Shown here: positions 42,790 to 50,258 of the stretch, one piece after another
Numbering within the stretch: position 1 is the first letter of the stretch
How the letters are laid out: every line of letters starts with the position of its first letter
Source: Armatimonadota bacterium
Lineage (GTDB): Bacteria > Armatimonadota > JAAZEB01
DNA length: 50,258 bases
Assembly: GCA_012512265.1 (NCBI GenBank)
Contig: JAAZEM010000140.1
Coordinates: forward strand, 1 to 50,258
Direction of reading: 5' to 3'
Translations under genes and position numbers: made by a program
The notes under the pieces: generated by a model
Told to the model about the DNA's origin: nothing
What the model saw: the letters and a program-made list of their open reading frames with translations, nothing else
Database searches by the model: none

Positions 42790-43033
42790 CTCACTCCTCC
42801 GTTCCAGGGGCGGCGAGCCGCCCGCGCAGAAGAGCGCGGCGCCGCTTCGCGGCAGGGTCTCGACCTCGCGGTGAGGCCGGCGTCCTCAAAGGAGCGAACT
42901 CGCGGAAGCCAGCCGGCCGGGCCTCAACCGCTGCAAGCGCGGGCGTGCCCCATGGCAAGACCAGGCGCCAGGGCTAAAGGCGCGATTCCTTTGCAGCCCA
43001 GTTCCGCGCCCGCTTGCATTCTCCTGCCGCTCT

Positions 43034-44335
43034 TCACGAGGCGATTGCAGCTACCACATGGGGCGTGGTCGATTGCGCGTAGGTGCCCCGCGTCCATCGA
43101 AGGACCACTTCGCCGAAGAGAGCCGCATAGCCGCGGTTCGGACGCGGCAGTAGGTATTCATACCGCTCGCCTCGGCCAGTGATGCGACGCGGCCGCCAGA
43201 ACGCGTCCCGGAAGTCGCGCGTCTCAGCGGCTGCCGTCCAGATGGTGACGCGCTCTGGATGGTGTTCCGAAGTGAGCGTCAGGCGCAGGCCTTCCGGCAC
43301 CTCGTGGCAGGACCACTCCAGCCGGGCGAGCGTGCGCCCGGCGGCACAGGCGTCGACAAAGGCGCCGAGCGCCGAAAGCACCTTGGGCATCTCCGCCAGG
43401 CGGTGGCCAGAGTTCGGCACGTAGAGGATGTGCTTATCTCCCGGCAGCTCGTCAAAGTAGAGGTTCGCCGATTCGAGCGTCCAGTAACGGTCGTTGCTGC
43501 CGTGGATCATTAGCTTCGGGATCTCAAGCCGGTCGCGCAGGTGGAAGGGATCGACCATGTTGGCGAGCTTTCGACCCTCGGGGGTCACCAGTTTCTGCGG
43601 CAGTCCCACCGCGGAGTAATCCGCGACCTCCTCACTATAGGATCCGTAGACGGCCATCTGATGCGCCATCTGCGCGGTGACGTTCAGGTTATCGTACACC
43701 AGGGGCGCGATGCCAACGACCCGGCGGTCGCAGGCGCCTGTAAGCCACGTAGTCCACCCGCGCTTGGAAGCCCCCGTGACGACGAAACCGGCGATCTCCG
43801 TTCGCCACTCGCGCGCGGCAAACTCCTGGATCGCATCCATGGCGCGCACGACGCCCTTGACCATCGGGTAGAGGAGCGGCCAGCTCCGGTCGCCGGAGCG
43901 GAGGCACTCCAGAAAGGTGTGCGCGATCAGGGCGTCCTCGGATTTCCCCCCGAAGAGCGGCTGGTTGGGCACATCGAAGAGGACAGCTGCAGGGATCTGG
44001 AGCAGCCGGGCCGCGCGCGCCATCAGAGCCAGAGTCGGCAGGTCCCCGCGATTGCCGGTTACCAGCAACAGCGCGATGGAGGCATCCTGCGGACCGGCGG
44101 GCGGGTAGAGGGCTAGTTCATGCTTCCAGGGCACTCCCTGCCATACTTGGGAGAGGAGGTGGATGCGCACCGCGTTCCCCATCGAAGGGATCTCCACCTC
44201 CCCCGCCCGGCTCCAGGCGTAGGCGCCATCCCTGCGATTGAGATAGCGCAGCAGCGGGTGTCTCCACTCCAGCAGGGCTTGCCGGATAGAGAGGCGCCCT
44301 GAAACCGAGATGCTGCCTTCGGGTTTGCGTGGCAT
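43034..44335 (-). CDS. PqaA/PhoPQ-regulated-type alpha/beta hydrolase
   Basis: A 433-residue protein of the PhoPQ-activated pathogenicity-related (PqaA) family, a poorly characterised alpha/beta-hydrolase group. The nucleophile elbow is GFVVTGASKRGWTTWLTG with S190; the acid is probably the aspartate in MIHGSNDRYW and the histidine lies in YVPNSGHRL. The C-terminal 110 residues are beta-rich. It has no clear signal peptide, so it is probably cytoplasmic. GAGGAGG precedes the ATG. Placement in a glycan island suggests an esterase for acylated sugars, but this is inference. The 244-bp gap before the SDR gene contains no gene. Confidence 0.82.
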   Translation of the reverse strand: MPRKPEGSISVSGRLSIRQALLEWRHPLLRYLNRRDGAYAWSRAGEVEIPSMGNAVRIHLLSQVWQGVPWKHELALYPPAGPQDASIALLLVTGNRGDLPTLALMARAARLLQIPAAVLFDVPNQPLFGGKSEDALIAHTFLECLRSGDRSWPLLYPMVKGVVRAMDAIQEFAAREWRTEIAGFVVTGASKRGWTTWLTGACDRRVVGIAPLVYDNLNVTAQMAHQMAVYGSYSEEVADYSAVGLPQKLVTPEGRKLANMVDPFHLRDRLEIPKLMIHGSNDRYWTLESANLYFDELPGDKHILYVPNSGHRLAEMPKVLSALGAFVDACAAGRTLARLEWSCHEVPEGLRLTLTSEHHPERVTIWTAAAETRDFRDAFWRPRRITGRGERYEYLLPRPNRGYAALFGEVVLRWTRGTYAQSTTPHVVAAIAS

Positions 44336-44422
44336 CAGATTGACCTCCTCTGCCCTATACCCGTTTGCGGCGTTCTCTACCGCTGTCTACATCCGGTTTC
44401 GGGGCGCGTTCCCCACTTTCAA

Positions 44423-44446
44423 CGGGCCCCCGTCGCCGGGGGCCCG
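44423..44446 (-). terminator. Strong hairpin after the M28 peptidase pseudogene
   Basis: A perfect 10-bp GC-only stem (CGGGCCCCCG / CGGGGGCCCG) with a 4-base loop, 14 bp past the end of the M28 coding remnant and before the PqaA gene. On the minus strand it is followed by TTGAAAG. Confidence 0.6.
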
Positions 44447-44460
44447 CATGGTTCGGGGAT

Positions 44461-45583
44461 TCACCTGATGGGAGCGGCTCCATCGCCCTGGTCGGCGACG
44501 CCGTACAGGTCGCGCCAGAAGCGGGCGATCACCTCGCGCTGAGCATCCGGCACGGCACGCGGGAAGGGCAGCTCCTCGGCGTGTGCAAGATCATTCAGCA
44601 ATCGGGCCTGGAAGCGAAGCGTGGCGTCGAGGACGCCCGGCGAGAGCACGTCGGGCGTATCGAGGGCGCTGTGGTGGAAGAAGCGTCCGCCCGCCGACGC
44701 TATCGGTGTTCAAGACGAACTGGGCGCCGGGCATCTCGTCCCGATGGCGCAAGACATACTCCTTCGAGCCCTCGGAGAGCTGCTCTTCGCAACCGCACGC
44801 GACGAAGCGGAGGGTGCGCCGGGGCCGGCTTCCCGCGAACGCGCGCGCCAGCTCCAGCACGCAGGCCACGCCGCTGCCGTTATCTTCGGCGCCCACGGCG
44901 TTCATGACAGTATCGTGGTGGCACGTGAGGAGGATATCGCCTGCCGTGGGATCGCTGCCGGGCACAACGCCCACCACGTTCTGCGACTCCGCTTCGCGCA
45001 CCCGAGTGGCGACCTCCAGGCGCGCGCGCTGCGCGCCGTTGCGCACAATCTCCCAGGCGTGACGGTAGGGGATGGAGACCATCGGGATTGATAGGAGGCG
45101 TATCCACTGCGCCGGAACGCCTACGGCGACTGTCCAATCGAAGGGAAGACGATCGTCCACCAGGATGACGGCCGCCAGGCCCGAGTCCATCAGCCGACGC
45201 AGGCGCTCGGAGTCGTCGCCGTAGAGTGTCGAGAGCAGGCCGATCTTCCCCGCGAGCGGCACGCGCGCCAGGTCGATATCGGATGCTCTTTCCAGATAGA
45301 CCAGCTCCGCCTCGATTCCTCCCGCCGGGGTGGCCGGGGAGTGCGCCACGGGTAGGCACGGGATTTCGGCTCCCGCCACGGTGAGTGACGCACGCGAGTA
45401 GTCCCATGTGAGACAGGGAAACGGCTCGATCACGACCTCGGAGAGGCCGAACTCACGGAACCGGGCGGCGATATGCTCCGCCGCTTTTCGCTCTTTCTCG
45501 CTTCCCGCCGGTCGCGAGCCAAAACGCTCGCAGATCTCACGCACGTGTGCCAGAGCACGCGCGCCGGACACATCCGGAATCAT
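44461..45583 (-). pseudogene. M28-family metallopeptidase, broken by internal deletion and frameshift
   Basis: The 5' part is a good M28 aminopeptidase-like protein: ATG at 45583 with GAAGGAGGAG, then metal ligands in CHHDTV (H222/H223, D224), AEDNGSG (D234), the catalytic glutamates in CGCEEQ (E266, E267) and NTDSVGG (D294). Near 44684-44695 the protein leaves its frame. The next reading frame at once continues as FFHHSALDTPDVLSPGVLDATLRF, the usual M28 C-terminus with the last histidine ligand, ending at 44461. The 70-100 residues normally found between these motifs are absent, so a deletion of roughly 200-300 bp plus a frameshift is inferred. Left in frame, the first part would end as a 330-residue protein with a nonsense tail. 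Confidence 0.75.
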
Positions 45584-45654
45584 GGCTCCTCCTTCGCATG
45601 GGTGAGTGGAGTGTCTCTTCTACGCAGGCACCCCTCCCTCCTGTTCCAGCCCCG

Positions 45655-45708
45655 CGCCACTCGTGCCTTCCCCACACGCGCCCGTCCGCTTCATTCGTGG
45701 TATCACCC
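45655..45708. repeat. Degenerate interspersed repeat, copy A
   Basis: This intergenic stretch resembles one at 48559-48610 on the other side of the GH2 gene. The clearest shared part is TCATTCGTGGTATC (45691-45704) against TCATTCGTGATATC (48592-48605), with weaker similarity upstream (CACTCGTGCCTTCCC, CCGTCC). Confidence 0.45.
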
Positions 45709-45754
45709 TATCGGGGACGGCCTGGCTCATCGGCGAATCGCCAATGGGGCGAGA

Positions 45755-48223
45755 TCACCCATGGTGATAGGCGTATACCCGGATGTCGCTCGCCGCGGCC
45801 GGGCGGGTCATATGGACGACCCGCTCCTCGCCCGGCATCAAGTCGAAGTAGTTGTCGGAGAAGACGACCTCTCTCTCCGGGTGGAAGAGGTAGACCCCTT
45901 TGGCGAAGCGATCGGTGCGGAGTGCCAGCCGGTCGGGGCCGACCTGCGTCACCTCGATGGTCGGGCACGCCAGGCGCATGTGCTTGGGACGCGAGTAGGT
46001 GTAGACGTTGCGCGCGGTGACGCCATCTTCCCACCGGAGGGTGAACTCGGCCACGCAGTCGAAGCGCCGCGCTCGATACTCCGGAAGCGCCACCTCGCCC
46101 AGGGAGACGGCGCCGCGCCCCTCCAGGCGAACCGGGAAGCACAGAGTCTCCAGCACCTTGCCATCCACCCGGACAACGCGTAGCTCCACCTCGCCCACCT
46201 TCACGCCATCACGCTCGGAGGCCACGAAAAGGTTACCGCTGCTGTTCACATCCGGATTGTAGTCGATAGAATAACGCTGGATGTAGCCGACGATATCCGG
46301 CTGGAACGCCCGGCGCAGGTAGTAGTGGCACGCCTTCGGAATCAGGTTGTAGTCGATAGCGGACCACGAGATGGCGGGCCAACAGTCGTTGAGCTGCCAG
46401 ATGAGCACGCCGGCGCAGTCGGGCGCCTGCGAGCGCCAATGCTCCACGGCGTACTTCAGATACTCCGCATGAGCCAGGTTCGAGAGGACCACCGCGTGCT
46501 CAAACTCGCCTGTCACCCGGAAGAGCGCCCCGGTGAACTTCAGGAGGCGGTCGTTCTTGGCCGGGCTTTCGAAGTGGTTGCGCGTATCGAAGACGAAAGA
46601 CTGAAGGTGCCGGTCCTCCTCTTCCCCAATCGTCAGCGCCGTGCGCAGGTCGGGGAGCGATTGGATCCCGGTCTCACTGACAAAGCTGGGCGCGGTGTGC
46701 AGGTAGCCGGAGAGATCCTGGCACTGGCCATGCAGGTCCCAGAAGTGGGAATCGCCCTGGAAGGGGTCATTTGCCGAGACGTTTGGATCCTCGGAATAGG
46801 GCGAGCCGTTCCAATAGAAGCGGTCGGGGTCCAGTTCGGCCACCAGCGCCGGGAAGCGCCGGTCGTAGATCTCGGTTCCGAAGAACCGCGGGAACTCCTG
46901 GCGCAGGCCAACCCACCAGCTGTCGTAGCCCCAATGGCACTCGTTCTCGCCGCACCAGAGCGCCAGAGACGTGAAGTTGCGCAGACGCTTGATGTTGTAG
47001 ATCAGCTCGGCTTCGACGGAGTGGATGAAGCTCGGATCCGTATCGGGGTACATCGAGCAGGCGAAAGCCCCATCCTGCCATACCAGGATGCCGCGCTCGT
47101 CGCACATCCGGTAGAAGGCATCGTCCTCGTAGTAGCCGCCCCCCCAGATGCGCAGCATGTTGACGTTGCCCTCGCGCGCCAGGTCGAGGTTCCCTTCATA
47201 GAGGTGGGGATTGCCGCGCGGCACCGAGTTGTCCACCGGGATCCAGTTGTAACCCCGACAGAAGATCTCTTTGCCATTCACCTTGAAGGCAAAGCGCGTG
47301 CCCCGACCATCCCGGCGCTTATCACGCACCACCTCGATGGTTCGGAAGCCGATCCGGTGGCGGCGCTCGTCCAGGATGCCATCGCCCTCCAACGTGATCT
47401 GCAGGTCGTAGAGGAACGGCTCCCCCTCCCCATTCGGGTACCAGAGGTTGACCCCATCGAGCGCGAAGGGAACTCGTGCCCGTCCATCCACCACGGGGGC
47501 GCTAGAGCACGCACCGCCGATACTCACCTGAGCGCGGGCGCCCTCACCGCCCGGCGCCTCTACCGTCACTGTGCCGGCGACGCGGCGGCCGTTCAACTTG
47601 TAGCGCACGTGAAAGTCGGCAATCTCCGCGTGATCGAACGCTCTCAAGTAGACCGGACGGAAGATGCCGCTCACCGGTAGCTCCGGACCCCAGTCCCAGA
47701 AAAACGAGTACGCCGGCTTGCGCAGGAACATGAAGTTGGAGTTTAGGTGCGCCGGGAACTTCCTGCCGAAGTGTCGCTGGCGCTTCTCCGCCTCGATCAC
47801 AGGCGAGCGGAAGAGGAGCACCAGGGAGTTGGTGCCGGCCCGCAGCTTCCCGGTGATATCGAAGCGGTAGCCGATGTGGCAGTTCTCCGTCTCGGCCAGC
47901 TTCTCGCCATTGAGGTAGATCTCGCAGACGGTGTCCAGGCCATCGAAGCAGAGGAAGACGTGGCGCCTGGCAGCGGTAGCTCCCCCCTCGAACCCCGTCC
48001 GATAGACGAAATCCATGCTCTTGTAGGGCGCGAAGGAATCCTCGTAGGTCGCCGAGGTGCTCTCCTCCACCAGGCCGGCTGCCTGCAGGTCGGTCAGGTT
48101 GGTACCTGGCACGGAGGCCGGGCGGAAAGTCAGGTGAGCGGCATCCGCCGAGCCGGCAATCGTGCCGTGGTCCGCGAAGGCAAACTCCCATCCCGAATGC
48201 AAGGGGGTTTGAATGACATCCAT
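45755..48223 (-). CDS. GH2 family beta-mannosidase-like glycoside hydrolase
   Basis: An 822-residue enzyme with beta-mannosidase (GH2) architecture: an N-terminal sugar-binding domain with LQAAGLVEESTSATYEDSF and CFDGLDTVCEIYLNG, an immunoglobulin-like domain, and a TIM barrel with RGYNWIPVDNSVPR and MLRIWGGGYYEDDAFYRMCDERGILVWQD. The acid/base is E428 (WCGENEC) and the nucleophile E517 (FVSETGIQS). No signal peptide, so it should act in the cytoplasm on oligosaccharides. The ATG at 48223 has GGGAG about 10 bases upstream. It heads the minus-strand block. Together with GH130 it points to beta-mannoside or N-glycan use; other GH2 activities remain possible. Confidence 0.92.
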   Translation of the reverse strand: MDVIQTPLHSGWEFAFADHGTIAGSADAAHLTFRPASVPGTNLTDLQAAGLVEESTSATYEDSFAPYKSMDFVYRTGFEGGATAARRHVFLCFDGLDTVCEIYLNGEKLAETENCHIGYRFDITGKLRAGTNSLVLLFRSPVIEAEKRQRHFGRKFPAHLNSNFMFLRKPAYSFFWDWGPELPVSGIFRPVYLRAFDHAEIADFHVRYKLNGRRVAGTVTVEAPGGEGARAQVSIGGACSSAPVVDGRARVPFALDGVNLWYPNGEGEPFLYDLQITLEGDGILDERRHRIGFRTIEVVRDKRRDGRGTRFAFKVNGKEIFCRGYNWIPVDNSVPRGNPHLYEGNLDLAREGNVNMLRIWGGGYYEDDAFYRMCDERGILVWQDGAFACSMYPDTDPSFIHSVEAELIYNIKRLRNFTSLALWCGENECHWGYDSWWVGLRQEFPRFFGTEIYDRRFPALVAELDPDRFYWNGSPYSEDPNVSANDPFQGDSHFWDLHGQCQDLSGYLHTAPSFVSETGIQSLPDLRTALTIGEEEDRHLQSFVFDTRNHFESPAKNDRLLKFTGALFRVTGEFEHAVVLSNLAHAEYLKYAVEHWRSQAPDCAGVLIWQLNDCWPAISWSAIDYNLIPKACHYYLRRAFQPDIVGYIQRYSIDYNPDVNSSGNLFVASERDGVKVGEVELRVVRVDGKVLETLCFPVRLEGRGAVSLGEVALPEYRARRFDCVAEFTLRWEDGVTARNVYTYSRPKHMRLACPTIEVTQVGPDRLALRTDRFAKGVYLFHPEREVVFSDNYFDLMPGEERVVHMTRPAAASDIRVYAYHHG

Positions 48224-48397
48224 CTGCGAGTGCTCCCGTTGCAATACACAGGTCAGGGCCGGGCACGGTGGGCGCTCGCCCGCGGACCGGCAGAACGGCG
48301 TTTTCCCTCACCGCGAGGGGCCGCGACAAGCCCTCGGGCATGCCGAGAAACGCTCATGGTAAGGGGAGTGCAACACTGCCCAGGTTGGGGTGAAGCG

Positions 48398-48427
48398 ATC
48401 TTATCAATCCGAGTCGGTGCGTGTCAA
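48398..48427 (-). promoter_or_regulatory. Promoter of the GH2-led block
   Basis: On the minus strand, perfect TTGACA (48422-48427), an 18-base spacer and TAAGAT (48398-48403). Transcription should start near 48391, leaving about 165 bases of 5' untranslated leader before the GH2 ATG. Confidence 0.65.
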
Positions 48428-48491
48428 TAGCCACCTGCGGGCTGGGCAGGGCTACGTGCGGGCAAGGCAGGCTGGTCGAAGGTGGGGGTGT

Positions 48492-48530
48492 CAAAGGCCC
48501 TTCGGGCCTTTGCCGGGAAGCAGCGCGGGC
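48492..48530. repeat. Two tandem hairpins in the 48.2-48.7 kb intergenic region
   Basis: CAAAGGCCC (48492-48500) and GGGCCTTTG (48504-48512) pair around TTC, and the CGCGGGC/GCCCGCG pair follows at about 48524-48543. They fall between divergent transcription units. I see no gene in 48245-48695; these hairpins look like REP-like or stray terminator elements. Confidence 0.4.
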
Positions 48531-48558
48531 TTTCAGGCCCGCGGCTGTGAGAACCGGG

Positions 48559-48610
48559 GCACCCGTGCTTCCCTATCGGCCTCCGTCCCCCTCATTCGTG
48601 ATATCGCCGC
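48559..48610. repeat. Degenerate interspersed repeat, copy B
   Basis: Partner of the stretch at 45655-45708: the 14-base core TCATTCGTGATATC differs by one base from the other copy, with patchy similarity on its left side. Confidence 0.45.
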
Positions 48611-48695
48611 CGGCGCGGGGCCGGGGGGATGAAAGCCGCCAGAAGAGCGCGGGCAACCGCTCAGTTCAGCCCTATCTCGGTACTCTAACCTATTG

Positions 48696-48724
48696 TTGAC
48701 AGCCAGGCTTTCATGGGCTATAAT
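48696..48724 (+). promoter_or_regulatory. ilvB: Consensus promoter of the ilvB leader
   Basis: TTGACA (48696-48701), exactly 17 bases, TATAAT (48719-48724): a perfect sigma70 consensus. Transcription should begin near 48731, just at the AGGAGAG ribosome site of the leader ORF, so the leader 5' end is very short. Confidence 0.9.
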
Positions 48725-48739
48725 GAGCCAGGAGAGACA

Positions 48740-48883
48740 ATGGACACGCGGCACAGAGATCCTGTTTCAGAGAGCTCGCCGGCAGCGGCGCAGTTCGGCG
48801 CGTGCTTGCTCCCCCTAGTCACGGGTGCCCTGGTGGCTGTAGTTGTCGCTGTAGCCATCCCCGTGGCCGGCGGCGGAGCATAG
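48740..48883 (+). CDS. ilvB leader peptide (branched-chain amino-acid attenuation peptide)
   Basis: A 47-codon ORF too short to stand out, ATG at 48740 with AGGAGAG at 48730-48736. Residues 23-42 hold 12 branched-chain residues: Leu at 23, 24, 26, 31, Val at 27, 32, 34, 35, 36, 38, 42 and Ile at 40, with LVAVVVAVAIPVAGG as the core. E. coli IvbL, the ilvB leader peptide, likewise has a Val run near the end (about 30 residues long). The peptide also looks like a short membrane segment, so a small membrane protein is the alternative. The terminator begins 28 bp after the stop, and ilvB starts 131 bp after it. Its translation would sense charged Val/Leu-tRNA. Confidence 0.82.
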   Translation: MDTRHRDPVSESSPAAAQFGACLLPLVTGALVAVVVAVAIPVAGGGA

Positions 48884-48976
48884 ACTCTCCACGCGATTAC
48901 AGAATGCCAAGGGCCACGGGAAGCAGACCCGTGGCCTTTCTGATTCTCCGGTGGGTTCCCGGTAGATGGTCACGGG
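48818..48976 (+). promoter_or_regulatory. Translation-coupled attenuator with five alternating complementary segments
   Basis: Segment 1 GTCACGGG (48818-48825, in codons 27-29), segment 2 CCCGTGGCC (48860-48868, in codons 41-43), segment 3 GGCCACGGG (48912-48920), segment 4 CCCGTGGCC (48928-48936) and segment 5 GGTCACGGG (48968-48976). Segments 2 and 4 are identical, and both pair perfectly with 3. Pairing 1:2 plus 3:4 gives termination; pairing 2:3 gives readthrough. A ribosome slowed at Val32-Val38 would cover segment 1 and leave segment 2 free, so low charged tRNA-Val favours ilvB expression. Confidence 0.8.
48912..48936 (+). terminator. Intrinsic terminator in the ilvB leader
   Basis: A perfect 9-bp stem GGCCACGGG / CCCGTGGCC with loop AAGCAGA, extended by one G-T and two A-T pairs, followed by TTTCTGATTCT. 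It is the attenuator terminator (segments 3 and 4). Confidence 0.85.
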
Positions 48977-49014
48977 CCCGGTGAGCCCCGGCTGCTTCTA
49001 CCAGGGAGGTTTGC

Positions 49015-50258
49015 ATGAAACTGACGGGTGCGGAAATACTGGTGCGTGCGCTGCAGGCGCAGGGCGTGGAGGTTCTCTTCGGGATACCAGGTGCCAAGAC
49101 GCTTCATCTTCATGATGCGCTCTCGCGCAGCCCGCTCCGCCACATTCTCGTGAGGCACGAGCAGGGCGCGGCCCATGCCGCGGATGGCTATGCCCGCGCC
49201 AGCGGGCGAGTGGGTGTCTGCCTCTCGACATCAGGCCCAGGCGCCACCAACCTGGTCACCGGCATCGCGACCGCGCAGATGGACTCGATCCCTCTCGTGG
49301 CGATCACCTGCCAGGTCGAAATGGATGCGATCGGCACGGATGCTTTCCAGGAAGCCGACATGACTGGCATCACGCGCTCGATCACCAAGCACAACGGCCT
49401 CGTCTCGAGCGTCGACCGGATCGAGGGTGCCGTGGCCGAGGCGTTCCACGTGGCCAGCACGGGCCGCCCGGGCGCCGTGCTCCTCGACATCCCCTCCTGC
49501 GTCCTGAAGGCACGCGGCGACTACCGTGGCTCCGCGACCGTGGATCGCGTTGGTTACCGGCCGACCCTCGATGGCCATCCGATGCAGATCCGCCGTGCCG
49601 CGGAGGCGCTGGCACAGGCCGAGCGCCCGCTGCTGTATGTCGGAGGCGGCGTCATCGCTTCTGGAGCGAGTGAGGAAGTCCGAATGCTCGCGGAGCGCGC
49701 GGATCTCCCCGTCGTCTGCACGCTCCTTGGCCTGGGCGGCTTCCCCGGCACCCACCCGCTCTTCGTCGGGATGCTCGGGATGTACGGCAGCCACGCCGCG
49801 AACAAGGCTGTGCAGCATTCGGATCTGATCCTGGCGGTCGGCGCGCGCTTTGATGACCGCGCCACCGGAAACGCCGCGCGCTTCGCTCCAGATGCCCGCA
49901 TCATCCATATCGATATCGATCCCGCCGAGATCGGCAAGAACGTGCGCGTGGATATCCCCATTGTGGGCGACGCGCGCCGCGTTGTTCGCCAGCTCCTCGA
50001 GGCCATCAAGCCGTGCGATCATGGGGCCTGGATCGAGACCGTGGATGGCTACCGGCGGGACCACCCCTATCCCCCTGCCCGGGAGGGCATCCTCACCCAG
50101 CAAGCCACCGTTGAAGCGATCTGCCGGCGCGTCGCAGGCCGGGCCGTGGTGGCAACCGATGTCGGCTTGCACCAGATGTTCGTGGCGCGGCACATCCCGT
50201 TCGACTCGCCGCGCAACATCCTCACCAGCGGCGGCCTGGGCACGATGGGCTATGGCCT
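49015..50258 (+). CDS. ilvB: Acetolactate synthase large subunit (3' end outside window)
   Basis: The first 414 or so codons of a ThDP enzyme that joins two pyruvates, or pyruvate and 2-ketobutyrate, in the first common step of Val, Leu and Ile synthesis. The N-terminal domain has LFGIPGAKTLHLHDAL and the ThDP-activating glutamate E49 in RHEQGAAHAADGYARASG, then STSGPGATNLVTGIATA and a middle domain with YVGGGVIASGASEEV and VGARFDDRATGN, specific to acetolactate synthase. The frame runs off the edge at GGLGTMGYG. AGGGAGG at 49003-49009 is the ribosome site. Expression should be set by the attenuator upstream. The usual small subunit ilvN would lie beyond the window, if present. Confidence 0.95.
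   Translation, partial: MKLTGAEILVRALQAQGVEVLFGIPGAKTLHLHDALSRSPLRHILVRHEQGAAHAADGYARASGRVGVCLSTSGPGATNLVTGIATAQMDSIPLVAITCQVEMDAIGTDAFQEADMTGITRSITKHNGLVSSVDRIEGAVAEAFHVASTGRPGAVLLDIPSCVLKARGDYRGSATVDRVGYRPTLDGHPMQIRRAAEALAQAERPLLYVGGGVIASGASEEVRMLAERADLPVVCTLLGLGGFPGTHPLFVGMLGMYGSHAANKAVQHSDLILAVGARFDDRATGNAARFAPDARIIHIDIDPAEIGKNVRVDIPIVGDARRVVRQLLEAIKPCDHGAWIETVDGYRRDHPYPPAREGILTQQATVEAICRRVAGRAVVATDVGLHQMFVARHIPFDSPRNILTSGGLGTMGYG

Noticed and set aside
48740..48883. A stand-alone small membrane protein rather than a leader peptide
   Set aside because: The hydrophobic run could span a membrane, but its Val/Leu codon cluster, the complementary RNA segments and the terminator just before ilvB are better explained by attenuation. 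It is kept as an alternative in the feature.
1..50258. tRNA genes, rRNA, CRISPR arrays, transposases, phage genes
   Set aside because: Gaps between genes were read for T-loop sequences, regular repeats and transposase motifs; none was found.

Overview
The window comes from a GC-rich bacterium with an outer membrane: it carries an LptF/LptG-type permease directly followed by an LptD/OstA-like outer-membrane protein. Glycan-degrading genes mixed with uroporphyrinogen-decarboxylase-fold proteins, a DUF4091 (GH123-like) hydrolase, a PqaA-type protein, and a DUF1559/H-X9-DG pseudopilin resemble the gene content of Armatimonadota or the PVC group. That placement is inference, as there is no rRNA in the window. 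No tRNA, CRISPR array, insertion sequence or prophage was seen.

Layout. 1-9 kb: the end of an Lrp/AsnC regulator, a class I aminotransferase, rlmN overlapping a coiled-coil/NYN-nuclease protein, a zinc-ribbon membrane protein, a PilX-like pilus protein behind a cre-like palindrome, a GH130 phosphorylase with an operator over its promoter, and a muconolactone-isomerase-like protein. 9-16.7 kb: an 825-residue sulfur-trafficking fusion (CoA-disulfide reductase, rhodanese, TusA, DsrE2), the LptF-LptD pair and a lipoprotein. 16.7-23.7 kb (minus strand): two sugar ABC permeases, an AI-2E transporter, UDP-GlcNAc 2-epimerase, a WecA/TagO-like transferase with an altered active-site motif, and glyA. 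23.8-27.4 kb: nagA, a second aminotransferase, an SRPBCC protein and a flavin reductase-like protein.

27.7-48.2 kb is a glycan-utilisation island in two facing blocks. The plus block has two URO-D-fold proteins and four large secreted proteins (HEAT/jelly-roll, LamG plus glycosidase-like, polysaccharide-lyase-like, DUF4091). The minus block runs from a GH2 beta-mannosidase-like enzyme through a broken M28 peptidase, a PqaA-like alpha/beta hydrolase, an SDR, a Gfo/Idh/MocA oxidoreductase and a pseudopilin to a small hypothetical protein. The secreted proteins could cut polymer outside the cytoplasm, and the GH2, SDR and Gfo/Idh enzymes could process the sugars inside; this is inferred from families and context.

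48.7-50.3 kb holds the most striking element. A consensus sigma70 promoter is followed by a 47-codon ORF rich in Val and Leu codons, an intrinsic terminator, and ilvB (cut by the window end). Copies of one 9-base word and its complement alternate through the leader, so antiterminator and terminator pairings are mutually exclusive. This is a textbook translation-coupled attenuator, with a leader peptide resembling E. coli IvbL, in what appears to be a non-proteobacterial genome. Two other genes (the LptF-like permease and the second aminotransferase) have TATAAT exactly six bases before the start codon, which predicts leaderless mRNAs.
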